Below, one piece after another: positions 12,986 to 25,100 of a stretch of 64,000 bases of DNA. Position 1 is the first letter of the stretch. Every line of letters starts with the position of its first letter. A program made the position numbers and the translations under genes. This stretch comes from Callorhinus ursinus (lineage: Eukaryota; Chordata; Mammalia; Carnivora; Otariidae): NCBI RefSeq assembly GCF_003265705.1, contig NW_020312785.1, positions 19,310,968 to 19,374,967 on the forward strand. The letters run 5' to 3'. The notes beneath the pieces were generated by a model that was not told where the DNA came from, did no database searches, and saw only the letters and a list, made by a program, of their open reading frames with translations.

Positions 12986-14529
12986 GAAAGAGAAGGAAGT
13001 TCAGTAAGTTGGAACTGAAAAGCATTTGAGCATAGCTTTGGTTGGCTAGAGCACACACTAAAATGGGCATGCTCTATAGCTGAGGGGGCCATCAGCAAAT
13101 GTAAATCCCTTGCCTTTTCGTATGACATACAAGAATGCAAAAAGCAAATTTTTCCACCCTGCTTTAGCCAGGCTTAGTTAGTCTCTCAGGGTAAGGGCAG
13201 AGTTGATTCTTAGAAAAATTAAAGTTGGAGAAACACCTACCAAATGGTTTCAAACTAGTTCTCACTTTAAAAAGTCTTTTAAGAATCCACATAATAGATA
13301 GGACTTATACACCGTTTTTAAAGAACACTCCTCATGTGATTTTGATGCAGAACCGGGGTTAGGAATACTTGCCTAGCTCTAGATTACTGAAAAAGTGAGA
13401 ACCATTTGCTAAAGGACAAACGGATGTTTTACAGGCTTTGGGGTGGTATAAGGCAAATAATAAGCTTTTTGAATTCTACAGAAGAGCAAATATGTGCCCC
13501 AAATAATGGATGTACTTTTAAGGTATAAATTCATTTTACACTACATCTGATTTTATATTTTCTTCGTTAACAGTGGGTTATCAGTAATATCCATCCCTTA
13601 TTACATCTTGGTTAACCAACTATAAATGTATGGGTATGGAGGTTAAAGTTGAAGGGTATCATACTCAATGGTCCCATTTTCTTCGTAAGGCAAAGGAAAA
13701 ATCATCCTGTTTTACTAGAGCTGGCACTGAATAGAAGGTGGAGGATGGTAGTGGTTTGAAATAGCCACTGAGAAAACCTGTGCATAGAATGAATGATACT
13801 CAAAATTCCAATGTGTATGCATGTGTGTATTCAACTGTGTATATAGTTCCCTCAATCATGACTCATTTACTTTTATTATTAGTGTCATAGTTTTTATTTG
13901 ATTACTGTCACTTCTATCAAAGCTCATTAGAAAAAGAACTGAAGGCCAGAAAGTACAGGAATGAGAAGAAAGGATGCATAAAATAGATGACCCTTTCCTT
14001 TTCTGCTCCCCCCCCACCTCCGCCAACCAAAACCCAACACTTTTGTGTATACACTGCATAACATTACCCAAACATGGAAAAAACATGTGGCCACAGTGGT
14101 TAACAATAGCTACCTCCGGGCTGGGGGTGGAAGGGGGATGGAAAAGGGAAGTGGAGTAGGTAAAAATAAAAACACTAGCAAAATAGAAACAGATCCATGG
14201 TACAAAGTGGAACTGATGAAAAAAAAAAAAAAAGAAAACCCACATAAACAAGGGCAGATCAACATAGACTATTTCATTCATTCAGTAAAGATCTGTTCAG
14301 TGAAAACACACTGAACTGATACTGATTACGTGGGAATGTATTGTGAGCAATTCTTAATTTGGTCTGCTATAACCTTAGTTTTTAGAATACAGTGAAAGTA
14401 AAAGAAGACAACAGAGCAGACAGAACAGCAGAACTATAGATACTTGCATTGTAATCCTGAGGCTAAAGGGAAGAGACTATCATACTTTTGTGTCTGGAAA
14501 GGAGGTACATAAACTAGGCTGTCACACAC
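12986..14529. other. intergenic, nothing recognised
   Basis: Contains a C run at 14009-14016 and an A run at 14220-14234, probably the end of an unassigned retroposon. The 141-residue minus-strand ORF at 13856-14281 reads through the reverse of the A run (poly-Phe) and shows no domain; it is taken as chance. Confidence 0.5.
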
Positions 14530-14855
14530 TGTGGACTGAATTGTTACCCAGCCCAGAAATCTTATGTTGAAGCCGCTGCCCCCAATGTAACTGTATTTGG
14601 AGATAGGGCTTTTAAAAAAGACTGAATGAGGTCCTAAGGGTGGGGTCCTCACCCAATATGACTGGTGTCCACGTGAGGACACAGCAAGAAAGCTGCTGTC
14701 TGTAAGCCAAGGGAGAGGCCTCAGGAGAAACTACACCTGCCCACACATTACACTTCTAGCCTCCAGAACTCTGAGAAAATTAATTTGTTCCATAAGCCCC
14801 TCACCGAGTTTGTAGTACTTTGTTATGGCAGCCCTGAGAGTGATATACATACTTT
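14530..14855 (+). repeat. MaLR LTR (MLT1-type), plus orientation
   Basis: Reads gtggactgaattgttaccca, cccaatatgactggtgtcca, ctagcctccagaactctgag then aaaattaatttgttccataa and tagtactttgttatggcagc, the standard MLT1 order. Opposite orientation to the two copies at 231 and 4545. Confidence 0.85.
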
Positions 14856-16689
14856 GGATGAAGTTATCATGGGCACAACAAATGATATTTAAATCTGCTT
14901 AATGATGTACAATAAATTAAAAAAAAAATGATTACACAAGGGTATCCCTACTCACTGCCCGCAAGCATCTGAGTGACTGTACTTTTGGGGGATGGCAGTA
15001 GGATTCAGAGGCAGAAGTCAACAACTCTGAATAATAAACAAAGACACTGAACTCTGGAGAATTAGGTATAGGAGGAGAAAATCCACCTTAGTCTCAATAA
15101 ATCTAAAACTAAGAAAACAAATTTGTAGTTACTTCCTTGAAATTGCAACTGAAGGAAATACTGAAGAGCTTCCAACAAACAAGGGATCAGAAGTAAATGG
15201 AAGTTAAACAGCATCAATTTAAGGTGCATAAAATGCTACTGTTTTATCTAGTACCGTGGTTCTAAGTTTAGACCAGATTGAAACTTATTGATATAAAAAC
15301 AAGTTGTTTCCCCAGGTCTTCAAAAAGGTCACTTTTTGAAATAAGTACTCAGGTTCATTAATAGGAATGAATCAACTGGCTTTTAAGCAGAAAGTGAAAT
15401 ACAATAATAATACTTACCTTCAGCACGAGCCACATGATTCCCTGGATGTGTCTTGTAAAGGGAGTAATTTCCATATGGTGTTTGAGCACTTGTGTCTCAG
15501 TGGTAAATTATATACATAAACACAACCAACTTTACCATTATGGTAGAATATCATGTAATACTGAAGATACTTTACAAATGCTTTGATGATACATATGGAG
15601 TTTTAAAACTTTGGACAAGACCTGAAAACCAATGTAAAATACTACTACTGCTCAGTAGAGAATTTAAAATCTAAACCAAAACACATTTTGGTAGCTCCAA
15701 TGTGCAAAATCTAACCTTAAAAAAGAAACAGTACCAATTCCTTGTCATTAATACCTCAATAGTGCATTGATACCTTGATAGGGAACATTATATAATGGCT
15801 TAATATTTTCTTCTTCCTCCTCTGTCCCGGATCTTTTATGAGAGGCACTTATAGAGCGTTCTAAGTTTTGGCGACGCCATAACAAACATACACAGAGTAT
15901 AATGATATATTTTACTATGCTAACAAAGTATCATTTATAAAGAAATTTTTATAAATTCAAAAATAGGTTATTGGTAACATGATTACCTTTAAAGCATTGA
16001 TTTTCATTCACAATATGACTTCATTAATCTTAAACAGCAGTTCCATCTACAAAATATTCTACAGCTTTTTCTTTTTGAAAAGGAGGAAAATAAAAGCAGG
16101 GAAAGATATAATTTCTAGTTCAACAATATCAACTTCATTTCACAGCATTGATTAGTAGAGAACATTTTCAATTAAAGTGGTATACAATTTACAAAAATAG
16201 AATGATTATATAATGCAAAACATTGTCCTCCATTATGAATGTGTGTGTGTGTGTGTGTGTATACATATACAGATTTTTTATAAGTTTCACTATTAAATAG
16301 CCCTTATTCAAGTACTTTTTTCTGGTATCTCTTGAAATAATCACCTTGCTATATTATTTGTAAATATATAAAAAAATAAAAGGTTAATCTAAGAAAAAGT
16401 TAAGTTTCAGTGTGGTTGACTTAAATATCAGCCGCTCACTTCAGTGAAAACCTGATTTGAATTCAAAACAGGTTTAGGTGCCATACTGAGTTTAACAACT
16501 TAGTCAAAAATATAGATATATTTAAGTGTCAAATACTTAGTAAATTTCCAATGTGCTAACAGAGAAAAATTAAAAGTTCGTATTAATCTATTCATCTATT
16601 CATCTGATCTTACACAATCCCCAGACAAAATTCACTTATATATAACTAAAATCATACACTAATATACAATATACCTGCTTACAAACACA
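14856..16689. other. intergenic flank just downstream of USP25
   Basis: AT-rich. A TG microsatellite lies at 16240-16261. No other element or gene recognised. Confidence 0.6.
16240..16261 (+). repeat. (TG)n microsatellite
   Basis: About 10-11 TG units, downstream of the USP25 3' end. Confidence 0.95.
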
Positions 16690-16709
16690 TAGGTAGCCAT
16701 AAATAAAAC

Positions 16710-16715
16710 TTTATT
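16710..16715 (-). promoter_or_regulatory. candidate distal poly(A) signal AATAAA
   Basis: Minus-strand AATAAA about 415 nt after the stop, followed 20-30 nt later by a GT-rich stretch (TATGTGTTTGTAAG), the usual arrangement of a cleavage/polyadenylation site. Whether this is the used site cannot be told from sequence alone. Confidence 0.5.
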
Positions 16716-16961
16716 CTTTAATTTCATTTACAAGCTACCAAGTATTATGGATCGTACACAGTGCTGAACACTTAAATGGCTGTAGTCATGGAAGGATCCA
16801 GACTGAATGGAAAGCTGTAGATAAAGAAAAGATAAAAGCAAACGTAATACTGTAACAGGAAGGTGGCAAAAGCATGGTTTTGCCATAATGAAATCAATCA
16901 GATTTGTAATTATACATCAGTTCTGGTTAAAACAAAGTCTGAGCGCCATGCGATTCTCAGC

Positions 16962-16967
16962 TTTATT
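16962..16967 (-). promoter_or_regulatory. candidate proximal poly(A) signal AATAAA
   Basis: Minus-strand AATAAA about 165 nt after the stop, with a T-rich stretch (CTTTGTTTTAACC) about 30 nt further on. It would give a short 3' UTR; alternative to the signal at 16710. Confidence 0.35.
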
Positions 16968-17130
16968 GTTTGCAGTCTGGGTAAAGTCTGTATAGTCATT
17001 TTGTCTTTTGCAGTTATTAAAATAAAAAAGTTAAAAACTATAGCAGCAACAAGCAAACCCTGTGACAGGAAGGCAAGAGTTAAGAACTAAAAAAAGTTTA
17101 TACAGTGTGTTTAAGGAAAGTGTGTGCAGT

Positions 17131-17303
17131 TTATCTTCCATCAGCAGGAGTTCGACTGAGGGACAACATGATTCGGGCAAACCGCTCACAGAGTTCATGT
17201 GTGGAATACGAAGGTAACTCCGGTGGCTCATGGAAACCTTTAATCTCAGTAGAACAATCGAGCAGTTTTGGCAGAAAATCTGTCAGCTTCTCTTGGAGAT
17301 TTG
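17131..17303 (-). CDS. USP25: USP25 terminal coding exon with tankyrase-binding tail
   Basis: This is the final coding segment, 173 nt including the TAA stop at 17131-17133. It encodes [56 protein letters not shown]. The last seven residues RTPADGR fit the Arg-x-x-(Pro/Ala)-x-Gly tankyrase-recognition pattern and are the reported site through which USP25 binds and stabilises tankyrases in Wnt signalling. The acceptor is gtttacag|CAAATCTC. Differences from human are conservative (STEIKGF for SMEIKSF, PPELP for PPKLP). Confidence 0.97.
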
Positions 17304-17623
17304 CTGTAAACAGAAACAATTAGATGTAGCTAAAGACAGAGAGGGATTTATTTAAATTTAAATTAATTTAAATTTAACATGATTTATTAATTTAGATTGG
17401 TCAATTGATGTTTCATTTCAAAGTAAAATAATTACCATTTGGTGGAGAGGTAAAATATAAATGGCAAGGCAATGTGCACAACTTGGTTTGTAAATAAGGA
17501 AAAAAAGTGATGTGAATGTAAAAATATTACAGAATATAAAAAATGATAAAAATGAATAACATCTAATTCTAACTGCGCTTAATCCCAACAACTGAAGTGC
17601 CCACTAGCAGTGGTTAAACTTAC
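17304..17623 (-). other. USP25: USP25 last intron, 320 nt
   Basis: Short intron with canonical ends (gtaagt ... tttacag). A 26-bp perfect A/T palindrome lies at 17352-17377, about 50 nt before the last exon. Confidence 0.9.
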
Positions 17624-17819
17624 ATTCCATTTCTTGTCCAAGATAGGAACACCATCGATTTCTCATGTCTTCCACAGCAAGTATATCTTTCTCTTCCATT
17701 TCATCCACCAATAACAAGGGCAAAAATGGGACAATAAACTCATTCATGATAATCAGACCATTGTTTACTTCTCGATCCTCTCCAGATTCAAACAGTTCTG
17801 CTGCTTGCTCATTTAATTT
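17624..17819 (-). CDS. USP25: USP25 coding exon: [10 protein letters not shown]
   Basis: This 196-nt exon encodes [60 protein letters not shown] and GQEME plus one base. It is acidic and helical, with a hydrophobic patch [11 protein letters not shown]. Ends are cattaag|AAATTAAA and TGGAAT|gtaagt. The junction codon with the last exon is TCA (Ser), giving MESNLQEKL where human has MEPHLQEKL. Confidence 0.97.
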
Positions 17820-19088
17820 CTTAATGAAATGAGGAAAAGAAAGAGAGTTTTGTTTCTTTTCTTTAATTAAATAAAAATACTTGTGTTAATACCAAAAACA
17901 ACATAATAAGTATGTTTACAAACAATATTAGAACAAATTGTAATCGGGAAAAACAATCTCAATCTATTCTAGCATGAAGTCTCTTACAAAAAGCTATGCA
18001 AACATACAAAACATTGTATGCATACATACAATAACAAAAAACAAAAAGCTTTTGAAACTGGCCAAATTAAGAACTATCCTCCATGGATACAAACCACTAA
18101 CACTTCGAGTTTTAAAAATACACTCAAATGCAATAAAAGCAGCTGAGAGAAAAATAGTAAGATCACAACCTCCTAATATTCTCATTTGAAAATTTTAAAG
18201 ACATACTAAAGACTACATTAGCTTATACTATGTAGTTCTACTGAAAGAAAACATTTTACCAGTACACCTACTTAAAGTTGTTTAAAGTACACTTAAACCA
18301 TGTAACTTATATAGGTTCAAAAATCATACATTCTTGAATACTTTTGTGCATGTGTGTGTATTCTGTATAGGAAAAAAATCACAACTTAGGTGTTCAAAAT
18401 ATGTAACAGAGTGATGTTAATAGTTAAGAATGAAATTCAATCAGAAAAATGTATAAAGATGAAATTTGTGATTTTATACATATTAGCTAACTAGAGAAAT
18501 AATAACAAAGTACTCCAGACATCTAGAAAGTAATCTAGTGCAAAAAAATTGCTAAAAAACATTTTTTAAAGTTTATGTAACAATAGTAGTATTTCTACAC
18601 ATGAATAGTAAAAATATTGAGGAATAAAAACTACCAATGACTAGGTGAGAAAAAAGGATACTGTATTATAATGAATCTTTTGACATTATGTATACCAAAT
18701 ATACTATATATAAAAACTCAAAAATTCTATTATTTTTCTGGAATAATAATAATAATTCCTCATGCTCTATGCAGCACCTCTTCTCTCACCAAAAAAGGGA
18801 ATGGTAGAATGATGAAAAAATTTAAGTATAAAAATGTAATTATTTTGATCCTATTTTAAGAACATTTCTGGTTTATCACCTGCAATATTTAGGACCAATA
18901 AAGAGGAAGGGATAATAAAGAATGGAGTGCACTCTCACATCTTCAGGGATTAAACCCAGATTACAGACATCATCATGACGCTTTCCCCATCAGAATTTAT
19001 AGTCAATCACTTACACATGAGTCTGGAAAATGTGTTCAATATAAGACAAAATGATAAAGCAAACATGACCTATGTATATTCAACTTAC
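17820..19088 (-). other. USP25: USP25 intron, 1.3 kb
   Basis: AT-rich with scattered short A and T runs. No repeat element recognised. The ORFs on both strands near 17974-18189 overlap each other and have no recognisable domain, so they are taken as chance. Confidence 0.75.
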
Positions 19089-19212
19089 TAGTAAACATTC
19101 TCTTCTATAATGTGATATCAATTCTTCATCATGTCCTCTGTTTGGGCCTTTGGACAAGAGTTCCTTGTTATTCTGATAAGCACAGATAAGGAACAGCAAG
19201 GAATCTATATAA
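19089..19212 (-). CDS. USP25: USP25 coding exon: [10 protein letters not shown]
   Basis: This 124-nt exon completes Ser and encodes [41 protein letters not shown]. The acceptor is tttaag|TTATATAG; a second AG five bases later would break the frame, so the first is chosen. The donor is TTACTA|gtaagt. [10 protein letters not shown] differs from human KGLYRGHDEE at two positions. The segment is helical and part of the C-terminal domain. Confidence 0.96.
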
Positions 19213-20903
19213 CTTAAAAATTAAAAGAAACATAGTATTAGTATTTCATCTTTGTTAAAAAAAAAGTCAACTACAATTATAAAATACTTTAAGTATACAT
19301 TTATGTTTTGATTTTTCAGAACATTACCAAAAAAATATCATCTGATGTACTATAAGCCTGAGGACATCTTTTTAGCAATAGCCATATATGAAACCAGTTA
19401 TACAGTTATGTCATAAAAACAACAACAAAAAAATGGAACTAGGAATTAAGAAAAGACTGGGAAGGAAAAGCCCATAATTGCTGAATTTAGATAGTTCCAG
19501 TCCTCTTTGGTAATTGTTTACCTCATGTCTTCCATTTAGAGTCAAAATTAAGACTGATAGGAAAGCCCAGAATCTTTTTTAACAACAACATGTCATTTTT
19601 GTTTGAAGGAAGGATCAGGTTACTCTGTTTCTTTATCACAAACATCATTTGTTTCATTCAGTGACCATTCAGGTTTTTTCTATGTGTAGGCACAGTGCTT
19701 ATCATTGAGAAAAATGTAACTGGTAGAGGGGAGAATATCCAAAGGAGACCCAGGTAGAAAGGGAAAAGAATCCTTCTAAATCTGAAAACTCTAGTGGGAT
19801 ACAAACAAAAACAGTGCATACTAACATAAAAGCTGGCAGTTAGGTCTCTTATATTTGTTATAAGTAGTATTAATATGTTACACTAATGTAAGCCTAGAGG
19901 TTATGAAGTTCAAACAAGGCTTTAAAAAGGGAGGAGGGTAAAAATGTTTGAGTATTCTATTTGCCTCTAAAATAATTATCCTCTCTTAATATGCTGCAGG
20001 AAATAAATACAGCTATATATTTGTATAACTGAAATATGAACAATATAAGCTATCTCCTTTGTGAGTTTTCCTAATCGTAACATACCTTCTTATGGATTAA
20101 TTCAGAAAAATGTAACACCCTAAAAGGTGAACTATTATAAAGAAACACTTTTAAAATTCTAGGTTACACGGAGTTTTACTGTTTTATTATTCAATTCCAT
20201 GTGCTCAAATATAAATCAATTCTCTACTTCAATATTAAATGTAGAACTGAAATTAATGACAACTCAAATTACACACCTGAACTATTTCATAAAAAATAAG
20301 TTATTTCATATAGTTTTTTGAAAAGGCTTCTCCCAGGAATTTGTTTTTGAGAAAACTTACGAATATGGAATTTTATTTTTGAAATAATATAAACATAACC
20401 TCAGCTAGAGACCTGTTTTACTTATGAAAGAAAAAAAGAAGGGAGTGATAATAATATTAAATGTTTTACACCACTAAACTGAGGTAGTCTGCTGGCACAT
20501 CTACCTTTTCTTTTATAGCCATTAAGTTTCCTATTCAAAAGTCTCCCTGATTGACATTCATATCTGGCCTTCAAGACCTGAGTCACCTCTCTATAGCTCT
20601 GAAACCATGACCCTGTTCCAATTTTTTACTGAAGTACACAATTTCCATATTTTATCAACAACCTCTGAAGTGCCTACAAACGTATCTTCAAACAAATCAA
20701 GAGTAAGACTCAGCAGTCCAGGTACCACATTCTTATTTTAGGATAAAACAAGACCATGTAGCTTGTAGATTCTTTATCCTCATTTATACTATTGTAAAAT
20801 TATGGTTCCTAAAAACATGATTTCACTTCACTACTCTCAGACTTGACAACGGACTATCAATCAATATTCCATTCAAGGCTTTCAAGTGCTATGTTTTTAT
20901 TTT

Positions 20904-21072
20904 ATTTTAAGATTTTATTTATTTATTTGACAGAGAGAGACCCAGCAAGAGAGGGAACACAAGCAGGGGGAGGGGGAGAGGGAGAAGCGATGCGGGGCTC
21001 GATCCCAGGACCCTGGGATCATGACCTGAGCCGAAGGCAGACGCTTAACGATTGAGCCACCCAGTCGACCTG
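20904..21072 (-). mobile_element. CAN-SINE (tRNA-derived carnivore SINE)
   Basis: Minus-strand copy with T/AT-rich tail (gattttatttatttatttga), the ctcgatcccaggaccctggg core and the tRNA-like head (reverse of gggtggctcaa). Target duplication tatgtttttattt at both ends (20890 and 21073). The 70-residue ORF over it is a SINE shadow. Confidence 0.95.
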
Positions 21073-21815
21073 TATGTTTTTATTTAAAAAAAAAAGTTGG
21101 ACAGAACTTCTGGTAATATTTTCTAACCTGTTAGCTGTGGTAATTGCTATATTTAAAGTGTAAAATTAACATTTCTTTTTATGATATTCTATAAATATTA
21201 TTTGTCACCATTACTAATTTTCTAGTTGACCTTTCCAATTCAGTAACATTTGCTACACCAGAATATTCACTTTCTGAGTAAGTATATATTTGAGAATAAG
21301 CAAATTATGAAATTAAAACATACTTCCAAGTTATATCTCAAAGTCCTTTAACAAATGTTAACTAAGAAAAGCTAATATAGAAGTAAATGCAGAGAGCAAG
21401 AAAGTGACAGTTTTCATCTTTTTAATTCTCGTTGAGAAAAATAAATACTTCTTGTACTTACCTGATTTCATTAAATTTTACAAGAATAAAGATCTCTATT
21501 TCACTTTTTCTCCCTAGTTAATTGTGTGACCTTGAAAAAGTTATTGCATCTCTCTGGAGATATGTGTAAGTAAACACAGTTTCTTTATCTATAAAATGGA
21601 AATGCCTGATTGATCTTAGATACTCTGTTCAATTATAAGATCACATTACTATTTTTCTCAGAAATATTAATCTTAAGATATCCTAAAGTGAACCTGAATA
21701 TTCCTATTAAAGAAATAAAACTCTGACCGAAATAAAATAACTCATGAAATGGAGCTACTAATCAAAATACTTTTCTATTACAGTGACCAAAGTGAATTAT
21801 CTTATAAATTACACA

Positions 21816-21920
21816 GTATCTGTGATGAGCAGCAGGTGTTGTATGTAAGTGATGAATCACTGAATTCTACTCCAGAAACCAATATTGCACTGTATGTTAA
21901 CACAATTTAAATTAAAATAA
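21816..21920 (+). mobile_element. 5'-truncated carnivore L1 3' end
   Basis: About 105 bp ending atgttaacacaatttaaatt plus an A-rich tail; same family as the L1 ends at 49830 and 63311. Perfect 12-bp target duplication ataaattacaca at 21804-21815 and 21921-21932, so this is an authentic very short L1 insertion. Confidence 0.88.
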
Positions 21921-22027
21921 ATAAATTACACAAGAACTAGGGCTTTAATAATGTATATTCAAGTATTAACATTATTTTTTAATTCTGGTTAACTTCTAAA
22001 ACTTTGGTTAAGTGTAAAAGGGATGGG

Positions 22028-22250
22028 ACTGTGCACTGTCCCATAAACAGAGCAGCGCGATCCGACAGAACCTTCTGCAGGAGTGTTGTGTCTGTGCTAG
22101 CCAATACTGGAGCCACCAGCCACAGGCGGCTATTAAACATTCAAAATGCGGCTAGTATGACTGAGAAACTGAATTTTTAGTTTTAAAATTCTTAAATTTA
22201 AATTGTCACATGTGGCTGGTGGCAACCAGGATGGCCAGCACAGCTCTAGA
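22028..22250 (+). repeat. hAT-like MITE, second copy
   Basis: Same family as 11708-11905: gctattaaacattcaaaatg then cggctagtatgactgagaaa and cacatgtggctggtggcaac. The ends are less well preserved. Confidence 0.65.
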
Positions 22251-23167
22251 AGTAATAGCCTGCGTTGTCATTTAAAAACAAAATTGCATTAACATCTCAG
22301 CGGAGGTTTCCTATACTTCATACAAAACAAGAAAAGAAAGAAAAGAGGGAATTCAATAACCCTTTTACTTGAATGCACTATTAGAGAATATTTAAAATAT
22401 AGCACTTTCTAAAAAAAATCATTAGTCAAATACATTCATGTTAAAGAATATGAATTAACAAATATGTGGATAACATGTAAATGTAAACAAATGAATAATG
22501 TAAGTAAATAAATCAATAACCATCTTTTCTCAATAACATTTAAAAGTAAATAATATTATAGTTAATAAGTAGCGATTCCTTTAAAACCATCTGTAATTTA
22601 AATGAAAAATGATCTAAAATGTGTTTGCAGTCACAATTCTTAGAAGACAAGTGATCAATTCTTTACAGTGTTATTTTTTATAGTAACTGGAACTTTGGAC
22701 AAAGAGATTAGAAACACTATCTCAGACTGAAGTCAAGTTTAGACTCAGAATATGAAAATGGCTGGAGACTGAAGGCAAATGTTCGGAATACAAAGAATTC
22801 CGTGTTGGGGTACCAGTTTCTTTGGTCCCCAGCAAACTTCTAGGCTTCAATCTAATCCTATTCCATCCTAAACTTCAACTGTAGTATTTGAGAGCTGATA
22901 AAAACAAAGACTAACTAATGCCAACCTTACAGATTTAATTGAAAACAGAAAATATATGGGGTATGTATGTATATATATATATAGGATATATAGAGAGTTA
23001 GTATAGAGAACTTTCTATACTAACTATACAATTTCTCTGTAAATCTAAAACTTGTAAAATTAAAAGTTTATCAAAAATATATATTGTGAATAAAATATTT
23101 TCTATAGATGAGGTCATATCCGAATAGAATTAAGTACAAAAAATAATATTTGACCACTCTGCCTTAC

Positions 23168-23247
23168 CTTTCTTTTTGAAAATTTTCTAGCCCAATTATG
23201 AGATACATGGTTGTTTCCCTGAATCTCCTATAGTCCTTATGCCACTC
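23168..23247 (-). CDS. USP25: USP25 coding exon: [10 protein letters not shown]
   Basis: This 80-nt exon encodes [26 protein letters not shown] and two bases of Ser. It carries three conservative changes against the human protein as I remember it (HQDYRKF to HKDYRRF and FQRE to FQKE). Ends are ctacag|GAGTGGC and GAAAG|gtaagg. Confidence 0.95.
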
Positions 23248-24051
23248 CTGTAGGTAAAAAAAATTTTAAAAGAATGCAGAGTAGGATATTAAAACCACAA
23301 TGAAAACTGTTCATAAAGTAAAGCACTGTTCCGACAACTATTCAAATTAATAGAACCAAAGAATTCAAAATTAAGATAAACTAGACCTAAGTCAAGACTT
23401 TCATTTTTGATACACAAGATTACTTTATTAGTATAATAATAAATGTAGAAATTATTAGAAATTAATGAGGAATTAAATAATGATTGACTGTAACAGAAAT
23501 ACAAAGGCAAGATAATCTACCGTGTTTTCTGTCTCTCAAAAATTCTTCGGTATAAAGGTGTATTATTAAAATATTATTATAGATGTACAGCACATTGGAT
23601 GTAGGAGGTAAATGAATTTACTACTCTAACAGAATCAATACTGAAGACTATTTGATGAAGAACGTTAAGGAACTAAAAGAAAAATGTTATAATAAATTTA
23701 TTTAACCTTTTAATTTTGGACATTTATGCTAATTTTATTTTAAATATGGTAGCTGAGTAGTTTACTCATCTGAGATATGGTGAGAAGAATAGAAGCATGT
23801 CACATTTCAACTGCCTCTCCCTCCAAAAACCTAATTATTGGGCATGTAATAGGACTCAACAATTCAGAACTGACACCCTCTAAGCTAGAAAACAAAATCA
23901 CGATTTCTCTTTATTTGAAAAAAAAAAAACCTGTTTCAAGAAAAACTAACTAAATTCAATACAGGATTTAATAAATAATTAAAGTTAGCTTTTCTGGGAA
24001 AGTATTCAAATTGGCCACTCTACTGTCATTAGAATTGCCCGAGAAGTTGTG

Positions 24052-24256
24052 AGTAAGCTTTTTCTGTAAACACCTAGCCAGTAAGTGTTTTAGGCTTTGC
24101 AGGTCTTGTAGTCTCTGTTTTCACTATTCAACTCTGTGACTATAGTGTAAAAACATTCATACACAATATGTAAACAAATAGTTGTGTTCCAATAAAATTG
24201 TTTTATAAAAACTGGTGGTGGGCTGAATTTGGTCTGTGGGCCGTTTGCTGAGTTGT
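24052..24256 (+). repeat. hAT-type MITE (ggctttgcaggtc type)
   Basis: Reads ttttctgtaaacacctagcc, ttttaggctttgcaggtctt, gttgtgttccaataaaattg, ggtctgtgggccgtttgct. This is a common mammalian Charlie-group nonautonomous element; exact family not assigned. Confidence 0.65.
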
Positions 24257-24707
24257 GACTCAGAGCAAGATAAAGATATGCAGGACACACAGAATCCAAA
24301 CACATGTCATGGAAGTACGTTTAAGACTTAATGGCTCTGCAGTTAGAATATGAGGAGTGTTCAGAACAAAAATATGTTGAATCCAATCAGATGAAGCAAC
24401 CCTGGGGAGAGAATGCAGAGTCAAATCATAATTAAAAATCAAGTCCCATGTAACTGGAATCTTAGGAACAAACAGAGCGAGTAACCCACTTGCTTGTCAT
24501 CTCTGGCATATATGTGTACATTTATTTGTGCATATGTTCTCAGATTTTTCATTCTGCTATATTGTTCTAAATTACCTACCCTTATGCTATTATTATTATA
24601 AAGCATTATGGTTAAGAATGGTATCTCCTGATTTCTAGTAGAATAAGCTTTCCTACCTTGTTCCTCAAGAATGTCTGAGCTAGAATGAGATTTTGCATTT
24701 CATAAAT

Positions 24708-24818
24708 TTTTTTTTTAAGTTCTATTTAAGTAATCTCTATGCCCAACATGGGGCTCAAATTCATGACGCCGAGATCAAGAGTTGCACGCTATACTGACTG
24801 AGCCAACCAGGCACCCTC
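24708..24818 (-). mobile_element. CAN-SINE, old short form
   Basis: Minus-strand copy: T run, ctatttaagtaatctctatg, caacatggggctcaaattca, ttgcacgctatactgactga then gccaaccaggcaccc. Lacks the pyrimidine-rich middle of the younger copies. Flanked by a short tcataaa repeat. Confidence 0.8.
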
Positions 24819-24925
24819 ATAAAATCTTTGAAATCAGCTTATCAAGCTCCATCACACAACTTGCTAGAAGTTTGACAGGGACTGCACAGAATCAATAAAC
24901 TACTCTGGGGTAAAATGGCATCTTT

Positions 24926-25100
24926 TTCTTTTTTTAAACATTTATCTATTTGAGAGAGGGAGCACGAGCAGGGGAAGGGCCAGAAGGAGAGGGACCAGCA
25001 GACTACCTGCTGAGCAGGGATTGTGATGCTGGGCTCGACCCCGGGACCATGACCTGAGCCGAAGTCAGATGCTTAACCGACTGAGCCACCCAGGCAGCCC
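24926..25100 (-). mobile_element. CAN-SINE
   Basis: Minus-strand copy ending gccacccaggcagccc, with a 14-bp perfect target duplication aaaatggcatcttt at 24912 and 25101. It sits inside the L1 remnant. Confidence 0.95.

Larger units (their letters stand above)
16690..17130 (-). other. USP25: USP25 3' UTR (approximate)
   Basis: Sequence following the TAA stop on the minus strand. Its downstream limit is set by the candidate poly(A) signal at 16710-16715 and is uncertain; a shorter form could end near 16940, using the signal at 16962. No repeat lies inside it. Confidence 0.5.
19213..23167 (-). other. USP25: USP25 intron, 4.0 kb
   Basis: Contains a minus-strand CAN-SINE (20904-21072), a 105-bp L1 3' end with 12-bp target duplications (21816-21920), a MITE copy (22028-22250) and an 11-bp hairpin (22996-23025) after a TA run. 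Otherwise AT-rich, nothing seen. Confidence 0.75.

Noticed and set aside
13856..14281. 141-residue minus-strand ORF, the longest in the track
   Set aside because: Its poly-Phe stretch is the reverse of an A run; overlapping plus ORFs are as long, and nothing in it is recognisable.
17974..18189. ORF of 71 residues inside the intron, considered as an alternative USP25 exon
   Set aside because: It is on the opposite strand and lacks similarity to USP25; the minus ORF here also joins no known isoform.
20843..21055. 70-residue ORF, and similar ORFs at 44620-44841 and 49864-50121
   Set aside because: They translate CAN-SINE bodies (polypurine tracts, tRNA-like core) and are shadows of the repeat.
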